A DNA stretch of 16,599 bases from Candidatus Bathyarchaeota archaeon (GTDB lineage: Archaea > Thermoproteota > Bathyarchaeia > TCS64), in the NCBI GenBank assembly GCA_014729945.1, contig WJJC01000106.1, forward strand, positions 1 to 16,599, written 5' to 3'. The position numbers and the translations under genes were made by a program. Within the stretch, counting starts at the first letter, position 1; each line of letters starts with the position of its first letter. Below the pieces are notes generated by a model. That model saw only the letters and a list, made by a program, of their open reading frames with translations, did not search any database and had not been told where the DNA came from. Shown here piece by piece: positions 6,944-13,366 of the stretch.

Positions 6944-7875
6944 TTTATTTTCTCTAACGCAGCAGCGACTATTAGGGGAAATAATGAGGTCACTTCTCCG
7001 AAGATGGTGGCTGTGTTTTTCTCTAATTTTCCCTTCTTTAGTTTACCCCATGTGATAGACTCTTTTAGAGGTGCTCCGCTAAGACTTCCATCTTCTACTC
7101 TTGCGCTGCTTATCTGTATCGCTGCATCCAGTCCATCTCTTAGGGTGTGCATATACTGGGTATGATGCTTGGGGGTTCCACCCCCCAATATGATGGCGCC
7201 ACTCTTCTCGGCGTCAAACACCATATCTGCTAATAGATCAAAATCCTTCAATGGGTTGAATACGAGTTTCTTTTGTTTACTGTACATCCATAGTGGTATT
7301 CCCAGCATACAGTCTAGAAACCCTGGACTGAATATGGGTACGTTTTTCTCAGCTGCGGCCAGGATTACTGATTCTTCATCTTCTATTCTTTTACCGAGTT
7401 CGTAAAGGAATTCATGGAATGCTAGGTCTTCTCTTTTCTTCTCAGGGATATCGTCAATTAGATTATTGACGAATCCTTCAATATCCACAAATGTATCGTT
7501 TTCTATGAAAATATCATAAGCTCTGTTATATCCTCGTGAGTATAGTTTCTCGTTGTCTACATTAGTGGTGCCTATATAGTGGGTTCTGCCCATGGCTTCA
7601 ACCAGGTCATGTACCATGTTAGCTCCATTAGTCATCACGGCGTCGATGTAGCCATCCTTAATCAGGTCCCTGATGATAACCCGCATACCACCTGGTACCA
7701 AGGGTCCACTTAATGTGATGAAAATAGTATATTCCGGGTCGCTAAACATATCGGCTACTATATCAACGGCTCTACCGACACGTCCTCCCTGCATTACACC
7801 AGTAAGACGCATCTCTTTAGCCAACTCGCCCACGGTCATACCGGTGCGTAGCTTGATTTGATGGACTTTTTTCAT
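6940..7875 (-). CDS. dys: Deoxyhypusine synthase
   Basis: This 311-residue enzyme transfers the aminobutyl group of spermidine to a lysine of aIF5A using NAD, the first step of hypusine formation. Family motifs include FITLSGPLVPGGMR (52-65), TNGANMVHD (82-90), SPGFLDCMLGIP (183-194), the nucleotide-binding GGGTPKHH (231-238), and SITWGKL (273-279), in which Lys278 matches the catalytic lysine of the human enzyme. The length fits archaeal members. Its substrate aIF5A lies immediately upstream on the same strand with a 10-base gap, so the enzyme and its only known protein target form an operon. The 3' end is convergent with metE and the stop codons overlap. Confidence 0.96.
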   Translation of the reverse strand: MKKVHQIKLRTGMTVGELAKEMRLTGVMQGGRVGRAVDIVADMFSDPEYTIFITLSGPLVPGGMRVIIRDLIKDGYIDAVMTNGANMVHDLVEAMGRTHYIGTTNVDNEKLYSRGYNRAYDIFIENDTFVDIEGFVNNLIDDIPEKKREDLAFHEFLYELGKRIEDEESVILAAAEKNVPIFSPGFLDCMLGIPLWMYSKQKKLVFNPLKDFDLLADMVFDAEKSGAIILGGGTPKHHTQYMHTLRDGLDAAIQISSARVEDGSLSGAPLKESITWGKLKKGKLEKNTATIFGEVTSLFPLIVAAALEKIN

Positions 7876-7885
7876 CTAGCCGCCT

Positions 7886-8284
7886 TCAATTCTTGACTCG
7901 CTGGATCTTCACGCGATCCATAATAACCCAGTACTCGACTTCTTTGCCCGCTTCGATATTTGCCATTAACTCCTCATCATCTGGTTTAATGACATCCTGT
8001 ACCTCATATGTCTCCATGTCCATTAACTGGATACTTGCTGGTGAGACGCTTACGACCTGTCCACTTCTCTTATCAACGATAGGTACCTGAATGTTTTGAT
8101 CTGTGCTAGCGACATAGCTTTGTTTTCTTCCATCGAATAGACTTATTGCTGTACATCTGAATTTTGCGCTTCCGTGTTTCCCTGGTTTGCTCTTGGTGAT
8201 TTGAACGATCTCGCTTGGCTCATCGTTTATGATGGCATAGCTTCCTTCCTTCAATTCACCTACTTTGGCCATTCTGTATGACAT
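7886..8284 (-). CDS. eif5A: Translation factor aIF5A (hypusine-containing)
   Basis: This 132-residue homologue of eIF5A/EF-P binds the ribosome and relieves stalling. It consists of an N-terminal SH3-like domain and a C-terminal OB-fold. The modification loop SKPGKHGSAK (32-41) carries Lys36 at the position that becomes hypusine. The ATG is preceded by GAGGA at 8-9 bases, so this mRNA has a short leader, unlike many single genes here. It leads the operon with deoxyhypusine synthase, whose enzyme modifies this protein. Confidence 0.96.
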   Translation of the reverse strand: MSYRMAKVGELKEGSYAIINDEPSEIVQITKSKPGKHGSAKFRCTAISLFDGRKQSYVASTDQNIQVPIVDKRSGQVVSVSPASIQLMDMETYEVQDVIKPDDEELMANIEAGKEVEYWVIMDRVKIQRVKN

Positions 8285-8332
8285 TGTTATTTTCCTCGTT
8301 AAGTTGATTTATTCACATTGAGGAATTTCGGG

Positions 8333-8338
8333 TTTTAA
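8333..8338 (-). promoter_or_regulatory. Probable TATA element for the aIF5A-dys operon
   Basis: On the minus strand TTTAAA is centred about 49 bases before the ATG, giving a leader of about 25 bases with the GAGGA site. A second AT box (GAATATATGC, 8346-8355) a little upstream is an alternative. Confidence 0.35.
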
Positions 8339-8369
8339 ATGTAACGCATATATTCGGTTTTTTACCCCT

Positions 8370-8954
8370 CTAGTCTCTTTTTTTATCCGATAATTTCTCC
8401 AGTTCCGGTATTTTGAATGTAAATGTCACCGATGAGGAAAGAATATCGACCTCTGGTGTTAGACCTACAATGTTCTTGAAGAATTCCCCGAAGTATCCAT
8501 TCAGAAACAAGCTCCACTTATACCCAAAGGGGTGGCTGAGGTGAATATACTCGTATCCCTCACGCTGATTAATGGTTGCAGTTAACCAGCCGCTCTGATC
8601 TCCCAGTACTTCCATAATATACCATTTAATCGAATCATAAGTAGGCTCCATTCCTCTCTTCAGTATTAGACCATAAGGCCGTTCTTTTCCAAGTTCAATA
8701 CCTATCTGCTTGATATCCTCTTCTTCAATAACTTCTATTAATGCCCGAAGGCTTTGAGCTGACAAAGTTACTGCGCTCAGGTTCTCAAAGTAGCGATAAG
8801 TTTGCACGTATTTCTTTAGTAATTGATCAAGGATGGTGTTTACACTCACTCCTTTTCTGTCTGCTTCATATCTTAGAATCTCATCATATCCTTCATCAAT
8901 TCGAATAGTGCGCGTAGTAGTGTGTCCTTTTGCGAATGGATCTGGATATTTCAA
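8370..8954 (-). CDS. Ribbon-helix-helix regulator with a C-terminal domain of unknown function
   Basis: The N-terminal part (about residues 12-56) is a ribbon-helix-helix DNA-binding domain: a short strand TTTRTIRID, then two helices ending LLKKYVQTYRYFE. The remaining about 135 residues form a mixed alpha/beta domain with HPFGYKWSLFLNGYF (141-155) and a late strand SSSVTFTFKIP. I do not recognise it; a ligand-sensing role is an inference. The frame is open to TTG 8972, but I prefer TTG 8954 (194 residues). A CTATATAT box at 8983-8990 predicts transcription starting near 8961, downstream of 8972. Between the TATA box and this start lies a tandem 10-bp direct repeat suited to repression by an RHH protein, so autoregulation is likely. 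The gene is divergent from TFB. Confidence 0.72.
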   Translation of the reverse strand: MKYPDPFAKGHTTTRTIRIDEGYDEILRYEADRKGVSVNTILDQLLKKYVQTYRYFENLSAVTLSAQSLRALIEVIEEEDIKQIGIELGKERPYGLILKRGMEPTYDSIKWYIMEVLGDQSGWLTATINQREGYEYIHLSHPFGYKWSLFLNGYFGEFFKNIVGLTPEVDILSSSVTFTFKIPELEKLSDKKRD

Positions 8955-8960
8955 GGCTAC

Positions 8961-8980
8961 AAATGAACACAAGTGAACAC
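8961..8980. repeat. Tandem 10-bp direct repeat, probable autoregulatory operator of the RHH gene
   Basis: Plus-strand units aaatgaacac and aagtgaacac match at 9 of 10 bases and are spaced exactly one helical turn apart. They lie between the TATA box and the start codon of the RHH gene, where a bound protein would block initiation. RHH repressors commonly bind short tandem sites cooperatively. Confidence 0.55.
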
Positions 8981-8982
8981 AA

Positions 8983-8990
8983 ATATATAG
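8983..8990 (-). promoter_or_regulatory. TATA box of the RHH regulator gene
   Basis: The minus strand reads CTATATAT. The predicted transcription start about 26 bases downstream is near 8961, inside the direct repeat and just before TTG 8954. Confidence 0.55.
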
Positions 8991-9025
8991 GTTCTGACCG
9001 GTTCGAGGATTATGTACTCGGCAAT

Positions 9026-9033
9026 TTTATAAT
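9026..9033 (+). promoter_or_regulatory. TATA box for the TFB gene
   Basis: TTTATAAT predicts transcription from about 9055, leaving a leader of about 35 bases that contains the GGAGG at 9076-9080. An in-frame TAG at 9069-9071 shows the coding region cannot begin further upstream. Confidence 0.5.
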
Positions 9034-9075
9034 CAAAAAATGGTGGAACTAGGTTAACTGGCACCTTTTAGGTTC

Positions 9076-9080
9076 GGAGG
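9076..9080 (+). promoter_or_regulatory. Shine-Dalgarno GGAGG that decides the TFB start at ATA 9090
   Basis: A perfect GGAGG lies nine bases before ATA 9090. No ATG, GTG or TTG in the TFB frame occurs between the upstream TAG and ATG 9273, which is past the zinc ribbon. The site therefore supports initiation on ATA. Confidence 0.65.
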
Positions 9081-9089
9081 CTACTCACA

Positions 9090-9983
9090 ATAAAATGCAA
9101 CTGTTGCGGAAGCGAAACAATAGTAATCGACTACGAATCCGGTGAAGAAATCTGCGGGAGCTGCGGACTTGTAGTTAAACAAACAATAATTGACCATGGA
9201 CCCGAGTGGAGAGCCTTCACAATAACAGAACGCAACAACCGAAGCAGGACAGGCCTCGGCTACAGCTTAACAATGTACGATAAAGGACTATCAACCATCT
9301 TTAGACCCGATAAAGACGCAAACGGAAACCGTCTCAAGAATGAGACCCGGATAAAGATGACCCGTCTGCGAAGATTCGATAACCGGTCAAAATTCGATGA
9401 GACAAAACAACGAAACCTCAGTAAAGCAATGTCTGAGTTAGATAGAATCGCGTCACAGCTACACATCCCGCAGAACATCAAGGAAAGATCAGCACTAATC
9501 TATCGAAAAGCGTTGAAGGCAGATCTATTACGCGGTCGAAGCATAAACGGTTTTGTTGCCGCAAGCCTATATGCTGCATGTAGATACTTTGAACTACCAA
9601 GACCCCTCCAACAGATCTCAAAAGTTTCAACAAGGAAACACGCCGAGGTTGCCAGAACATATAGGCTCCTTATCAAGGAGCTTCATCTCAAGATGCCTGT
9701 GGATGGACCCATGAAGTTTGTTCCAGGTATCGCATCAAAACTTGATCTAGATCCCAGGACGCAGCAATACGCTGTGGAGCTTCTCAGGGAAGCCAAGAAA
9801 CATAAAGGCTTGACGGGGAAGGACCCCCGTGGCTTGGCAGCTGCCGCGCTATACAAGGCCAGTATTGAGACTAATGATAAACGGATTCAGAAAGATATAG
9901 CTGAGGCAGCTGGAACAACTGAGGTTACTCTTAGAAACCGGCTTAGAGGTATTGAGAGTCTCTTAAGTCAGACAGTAGACTAG
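9090..9983 (+). CDS. tfb: Transcription initiation factor B (TFB), apparently starting on ATA
   Basis: TFB recruits RNA polymerase to TATA-bound TBP. From ATA 9090 the 297-residue product has the full TFIIB layout. The zinc ribbon begins at once with M-K-C: Cys3-x2-Cys6 and Cys22-x2-Cys25, in CNCCGS and CGSCGLVV. A B-reader-like segment follows (GPEWRAFT, RSRTG, YDKGLST; the last usually HDKGLST). Two cyclin-like repeats cover about 105-195 and 200-290, with INGFVAASLYAACR and PRGLAAAALYKAS. Starting at ATG 9273 would delete the ribbon and most of the reader and leave 236 residues, which is implausible. An overlapping ATG at 9094 is in another frame. The gene is divergent from the RHH gene, and its last 21 bases overlap the convergent nuclease gene. 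Identity is near certain; the ATA start is inferred from domain content and the Shine-Dalgarno. Confidence 0.93.
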   Translation: MKCNCCGSETIVIDYESGEEICGSCGLVVKQTIIDHGPEWRAFTITERNNRSRTGLGYSLTMYDKGLSTIFRPDKDANGNRLKNETRIKMTRLRRFDNRSKFDETKQRNLSKAMSELDRIASQLHIPQNIKERSALIYRKALKADLLRGRSINGFVAASLYAACRYFELPRPLQQISKVSTRKHAEVARTYRLLIKELHLKMPVDGPMKFVPGIASKLDLDPRTQQYAVELLREAKKHKGLTGKDPRGLAAAALYKASIETNDKRIQKDIAEAAGTTEVTLRNRLRGIESLLSQTVD

Positions 9984-10607
9984 TTCAGAATCTGTTAATC
10001 CATCTAATATTTTTCTATAAGCCTCTGTCTTGTTGCTGGTTCTACGTTTTCCTATGGTGGATATCACGTGGTCTATATGGAACTGGGGTAGTTGTCTATA
10101 TTGTGGACGTTTTACAACTCGTAGTCCTTTGATGTTAAATGGTCGCTTCGTTGAATGTTCCTCCAAATCATTCTCCGTTACATCAAACTTGTATCTGTTG
10201 TACTCTATTAGTCCAACGCCTTTCGGTACCATGCTGGGGGAGATTAATTTGGCTGGTGTGAGTACGTAATTATAGTTTGTGCTGGAGCATATGAATCCGT
10301 TCTTATAGTCGCTCTTACTTACTTTGACCTCTATTCCTCTGGTTATATTATATCCGATCTCGTATCTAGTTGGGTTATCCAGTTCAAAGTTATCATAGAT
10401 CTTGTCCTGTATTTTGCGTCTCTTCCCTGGAAAATACTTGAGACAGACCCCAACCACGTCTATTACTTTTTTATTATCTAGTTCAAGGTATCGGTGGAGT
10501 CCAAGCTGGTTCAACTTTACCTCCGTGTCGACAAGGTAACACATCTGGTTGTAAAGCCATATGGTTCCAACATTTTTCAAGTATCTATGAAGATGTGATT
10601 CTACCAT
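9963..10607 (-). CDS. MmcB-like PD-(D/E)XK nuclease-family protein
   Basis: This 214-residue protein resembles MmcB-type putative DNA-repair proteins with a restriction-endonuclease-like core. The candidate catalytic set is Glu29 (DTEVKL), Asp50 (VIDVVGV), and Glu93-x-Lys95 in GIEVKVSKSDYKNGF, followed by NYNYVLTPAKLI and VPKGVGLIEY, which fit the later strands of the fold. About 70 basic C-terminal residues (KRPFNIKGLRVVKRPQYR, GKRRTSNK) could bind DNA. ATG 10607 follows AGGAG by about seven bases, with a TATA element (CTTTTATAC) upstream. Its 3' end overlaps TFB in antisense by 21 bases. Repair or host-defence nuclease roles are both open; nothing adjacent indicates a restriction-modification system. 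Confidence 0.65.
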   Translation of the reverse strand: MVESHLHRYLKNVGTIWLYNQMCYLVDTEVKLNQLGLHRYLELDNKKVIDVVGVCLKYFPGKRRKIQDKIYDNFELDNPTRYEIGYNITRGIEVKVSKSDYKNGFICSSTNYNYVLTPAKLISPSMVPKGVGLIEYNRYKFDVTENDLEEHSTKRPFNIKGLRVVKRPQYRQLPQFHIDHVISTIGKRRTSNKTEAYRKILDGLTDSELVYCLT

Positions 10608-10644
10608 GGTCTACTCCTGATAACCGAAATAACCAAATTTACAA

Positions 10645-10653
10645 GTATAAAAG
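10645..10653 (-). promoter_or_regulatory. TATA box of the MmcB-like nuclease gene
   Basis: The minus strand reads CTTTTATAC, centred about 42 bases before the ATG, giving a leader of about 16 bases that includes the AGGAG site. Confidence 0.45.
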
Positions 10654-10702
10654 AATGGGACACAATGGAAACAGGGAGCTATGTGAAACAGGGGAAAAGA
10701 TA

Positions 10703-11545
10703 CTATTTTATGGGCTCATAGAGGTCTAATACTAGTTCCTTATCTGATGCACCTAACTCATGGGGTTTCTCTAGACATTCAGCGTCTCGGTACTCGCACT
10801 CGCTCTCTTTCACCCAATCATATAGTTTCATCCAGAGATCCCCGACATCCATAAGATTATGACAGGTGGTTACGGCGTATCTTCCACCTGACACCTCTTT
10901 TATGGTTGCTTCCTCGTCGGTGAAGTCATCATCTACTTTTATCCAGAACTCGTATCCATATTCTTTCTCTCCTTTTCTGGGGCTAGGATTGTTGAATCCG
11001 AATATGGGGTGTGATTCTAGATCATTTAGGAGTTCTTTTCCTTGAGCCCAGTTTGCTAGCAGTTGAGCTGCGTCATGTTCGGGGGTCTCGCTTTTTGCTC
11101 TGAAGCTAGCCACTTGCATCGTTTCCAGTTCAACAATTTTTACATCTAACTCCATTTTTTCGTGTCTCCTTTCATATGCTTTTATGAAACGTTCTGCTTG
11201 AAGATGCTCCTCCCTTTGTTTCCTCCATAGTGTGCCTGCGTATGTGTCAATTATACTTGTGAGGATGTCTCTTCCATCCTCGTTTAATGTATAGGTTCCT
11301 CTACTCGGGTTTTCTATGATATCGTTTTCCATTAATGTTTTCAAGTGATGTACTAACGCTGTCTTGCTAAGTTCGGTGGTCTCCTGTAGTTGACTGAATT
11401 CTGTTTCGCCCTTTGAGAGTGAGGATACTATCTGTAGTCGGTTAGGGTTTCCTAGTGTGTTGAGTATATCACTTACCTGTTGTAGGTTTTCGTCTAATGT
11501 CTTGTTGAGGATGTCATTCATGTGTGTTTCATGGCTCGTTTCCAT
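10703..11545 (-). CDS. ArsR-type winged-helix regulator fused to a GyrI-like ligand-binding domain
   Basis: This 280-residue protein has an N-terminal winged helix (about 20-97; LGNPNRLQIVSSL, the recognition-helix region TELSKTALVHHLKTL, and wing RGTYTLNEDG). A helical linker rich in Glu and Arg (105-130) leads to a GyrI-like/AraC effector-binding domain (about 132-280). That domain contains FGFNNPSP, YGYEFWIKV, GGRYAVTTCHN and the C-terminal LDLYEPIK, which are typical of small-molecule sensors. It is probably a one-component regulator of drug or metabolite response. Coordinates show the longest ATG form; a strong TATA box at 11554-11563 would put transcription near 11532 and favour the ATG at 11521 (272 residues). 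A 13-base palindrome next to the TATA box suggests autoregulation. The VOC-fold gene just upstream on the same strand may belong to the same response. Confidence 0.85.
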   Translation of the reverse strand: METSHETHMNDILNKTLDENLQQVSDILNTLGNPNRLQIVSSLSKGETEFSQLQETTELSKTALVHHLKTLMENDIIENPSRGTYTLNEDGRDILTSIIDTYAGTLWRKQREEHLQAERFIKAYERRHEKMELDVKIVELETMQVASFRAKSETPEHDAAQLLANWAQGKELLNDLESHPIFGFNNPSPRKGEKEYGYEFWIKVDDDFTDEEATIKEVSGGRYAVTTCHNLMDVGDLWMKLYDWVKESECEYRDAECLEKPHELGASDKELVLDLYEPIK

Positions 11546-11553
11546 TTAATCAA

Positions 11554-11563
11554 GATATAAATA
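11554..11563 (-). promoter_or_regulatory. TATA box of the ArsR/GyrI-like gene
   Basis: The minus strand reads TATTTATATC. The predicted transcription start near 11532 lies downstream of ATG 11545 and upstream of ATG 11521. Confidence 0.45.
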
Positions 11564-11572
11564 CATTGTATT
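11560..11572. repeat. 13-base palindrome AATACA-T-TGTATT at the ArsR/GyrI-like promoter
   Basis: Perfect 6-bp arms around one base overlap the upstream edge of the TATA box, where TFB would bind. This is a typical position and size for a winged-helix dimer operator. Confidence 0.45.
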
Positions 11573-11605
11573 ATTTGTACCATAGTGCTAATAATATTGA
11601 ATAAA

Positions 11606-11965
11606 CTATTCTTTTTCTACCATCTGAACGAGAAAACCATTAGGGTCACGAACAGTAATAATATGTCTCTTCGTGTCCTCATTATAGACCGGTCCATCTA
11701 TCCCGTAGCCTTTCTCCATTAGTTCCTCATGAACTGATTGAATATCCTCTACTAAGATGCTAAAGTGGCTATAACCCGGGTTATCCGCTGCCCTAGTCTT
11801 ATTGATATCTATGGTCATACCGAACTGTGTTTTCAGTTGAACCGCCTCCCTATTACTATGTTTAAACCGTCTCACCAATTCACACCCCAGTCCTTCGTAA
11901 AACTCAACTGCCTTGTCCAGATCCGTGGCAAAAAAGTGAATATGATCCATCCTCAAATGTTTCAT
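11606..11965 (-). CDS. VOC-superfamily (glyoxalase/dioxygenase-fold) protein
   Basis: Counted from ATG 11965, this 119-residue protein has the paired beta-alpha-beta-beta-beta modules of the vicinal oxygen chelate fold. The first module starts HIHFFATDLDKAVEFYEGLG (8-27) and the second YSHFSILVEDIQSVHEELMEKG (65-86), ending VRDPNGFLVQMVE. His8 and His67 are at usual metal-ligand positions, while the last ligand position reads Gln or Met-Val-Glu, so metal binding is not certain. The frame is open to an ATG at 12004, but that extension lies outside the fold, and a TATA-like ATTTATG centred about 26 bases before 11965 fits a leaderless start there. It is divergent from the radical SAM gene. Lyase, dioxygenase or drug-binding roles cannot be distinguished. 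Confidence 0.8.
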   Translation of the reverse strand: MKHLRMDHIHFFATDLDKAVEFYEGLGCELVRRFKHSNREAVQLKTQFGMTIDINKTRAADNPGYSHFSILVEDIQSVHEELMEKGYGIDGPVYNEDTKRHIITVRDPNGFLVQMVEKE

Positions 11966-11987
11966 AATGAAACAAGATATGACAAAC

Positions 11988-11994
11988 CATAAAT
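11988..11994 (-). promoter_or_regulatory. TATA-like box of the VOC-fold gene
   Basis: The minus strand reads ATTTATG, about 26 bases before ATG 11965, so the mRNA would be leaderless from that codon. Confidence 0.4.
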
Positions 11995-12002
11995 CATTAA
12001 CC

Positions 12003-12013
12003 ATTAAATATTT
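12003..12013 (+). promoter_or_regulatory. TATA box of the radical SAM gene
   Basis: TTAAATATTTA is centred about 27 bases before ATG 12035, indicating a leaderless transcript. It lies back-to-back with the VOC-gene promoter in a spacer of only about 70 bases. Confidence 0.5.
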
Positions 12014-12034
12014 ACTTTCAGAGGACTCTTATAT

Positions 12035-13057
12035 ATGGTGGATGGATTATCAGCTATATCAAATTTTGCGGTAACAGGCAGATGCAATGGCAGATGTACT
12101 ATGTGCAACATATGGAAAATAGACCCGCCTGAAGACCCTCCAATAGAGAAAATAAGCCACTTTTTTCACAAGAACCATAATTTTCTCAAGAACCTGCAAT
12201 TTATCCAGCTTACAGGAGGTGAGCCTTTCCTTAGAAATGACTTACCTGAGATAGCTGATACAGTAAACGATGTGGCTCCAGAATGTATGATATGGATACC
12301 AACTAACGGCCTGTTACCTGAGAAGATGTATGATACCCTGTCTAAAATATTGAAACTAGTAGATGCTTCTAGAATCGGAGTCACCGTCTCGCTGGATGGA
12401 GAAGAAGAGATGCATGACGTACAGAGGGGCATTGATGGGAGCTATAAAAAAGCCATAAAAACCCTAGTCACCTTGGGGGCGCTGAGAGAAAAGTATCCAT
12501 TCAAACTGTCAACGGGGTTCACCTTAACGGCACAGAACTATAAGCATGCACCAATAATACAGAAAATATCTTATCGCCATGGAGCCGACTTCAGCTTTAG
12601 ACCAGTTAACATTAGCGAGCATTACTACCAAAACACTGATAATAAAGCAGATTTCTCCCCCGATGATATACATAAAACCCTTGATTATATTGCCTACAAT
12701 TTCAAGCGTGAAAAAGGGATTATAAATAGTCTTACAAACCTAGCTTATGTTCAGGGTGCAAAGGAGTTTATCTCAGGTGAAAGAACCATGTCCTGTACAG
12801 CTGCAACTAACTCTGTATTCATCAACACTCAGGGTGACGTATTTCCATGCATAGTAATGAACCACAAACTAGGAAACATCTACGAGAACAATCTGGATGA
12901 AATATTAATGTCACCTGGTACTTGGGATGCTAGAGAGACAATAGAGAAAATGGAGTGCCCGACATGCTGGCTGGAATTTGAAACATACCAGGATATAACG
13001 AGAAACCGGAAAAGACTATTCGATGCCTTGTTATGGGGTTTTACCCTGTCCTCTTGA
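12035..13057 (+). CDS. Radical SAM enzyme with a SPASM-like cysteine-rich C-terminus
   Basis: This 340-residue protein reductively cleaves S-adenosylmethionine to start radical chemistry. The [4Fe-4S] motif Cys17-x3-Cys21-x2-Cys24 (CNGRCTMC) is followed by LTGGEPFL (59-66), which contacts SAM, and VTVSLDG (116-122), a conserved barrel strand. The C-terminal region has Cys254, Cys272 (GDVFPC), Cys308 and Cys311 (CPTC), consistent with a SPASM/twitch-type auxiliary cluster of the kind found in peptide-modifying and other maturases. No small precursor peptide or obvious substrate gene is adjacent, so the substrate is unknown. The ATG is at the predicted transcription start. Its last 17 bases overlap the convergent parvulin gene. 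Confidence 0.9.
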   Translation: MVDGLSAISNFAVTGRCNGRCTMCNIWKIDPPEDPPIEKISHFFHKNHNFLKNLQFIQLTGGEPFLRNDLPEIADTVNDVAPECMIWIPTNGLLPEKMYDTLSKILKLVDASRIGVTVSLDGEEEMHDVQRGIDGSYKKAIKTLVTLGALREKYPFKLSTGFTLTAQNYKHAPIIQKISYRHGADFSFRPVNISEHYYQNTDNKADFSPDDIHKTLDYIAYNFKREKGIINSLTNLAYVQGAKEFISGERTMSCTAATNSVFINTQGDVFPCIVMNHKLGNIYENNLDEILMSPGTWDARETIEKMECPTCWLEFETYQDITRNRKRLFDALLWGFTLSS

Positions 13058-13319
13058 TAATATGGTAGCCGAACTGTGTTTTAACAGGTTCCTTAGTGGT
13101 CTCACCGAATTCAAGATCAAAGGCCGCCTTCTCGAATGGCTTTACCATCTGTCCTCTGCTGAAACGGCCGAGACTTCCACCTTTCTTACCTGATGGACAA
13201 GTACTGTGCTTTCTGGCTAGATTCTCAAAACTAGCTCCCTCTTTTAACTCCTCTAAAACCTTCAACGCTTGGCTGTGCTTCTCTACTAAAATATGTTTTG
13301 CTGCTATCTTATTCGCCAT
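13041..13319 (-). CDS. Parvulin-type peptidyl-prolyl cis-trans isomerase
   Basis: This compact single-domain parvulin of 92 residues has no signal peptide, so it is a cytoplasmic folding helper. The pattern is complete: AKHILV with His9, the active-site loop STCPSGKKGGSLGRFSRGQM with Cys41, VKPFEKAAFDLEFGE, and the terminal FGYHIIK with His86. ATG 13319 is preferred over ATG 13325 because a TTTTAAAA box (13341-13348) is centred 26 bases before it, indicating a leaderless mRNA; the difference is two residues. Together with the cyclophilin at 2181-2825, the window has two unrelated prolyl isomerases, one exported and one internal. Confidence 0.93.
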   Translation of the reverse strand: MANKIAAKHILVEKHSQALKVLEELKEGASFENLARKHSTCPSGKKGGSLGRFSRGQMVKPFEKAAFDLEFGETTKEPVKTQFGYHIIKRTG

Positions 13320-13340
13320 ACCCATTTCATGTGAATTACG

Positions 13341-13348
13341 TTTTAAAA
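13341..13348 (-). promoter_or_regulatory. TATA box of the parvulin gene
   Basis: TTTTAAAA is centred 26 bases before ATG 13319, inside the 41-base gap after the ATP sulfurylase stop. Confidence 0.5.
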
Positions 13349-13356
13349 GGATAGTG

Positions 13357-13362
13357 AAAAAA
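13357..13362 (-). terminator. Oligo-T terminator after ATP sulfurylase
   Basis: The minus strand has six Ts four bases after the sat stop codon, immediately before the parvulin TATA box. Confidence 0.45.
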
Positions 13363-13366
13363 GGAG

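Noticed and set aside
7171..7186. GGGGGTTCCACCCCCC hairpin
   Set aside because: It lies within deoxyhypusine synthase and is explained by codons of the conserved GGGTPK loop; no terminator role is expected mid-gene.
9094..9143. ATG 9094 as a start near the TFB ribosome-binding site
   Set aside because: It is in a different frame from TFB and meets a stop within about 17 codons, without encoding the zinc ribbon.
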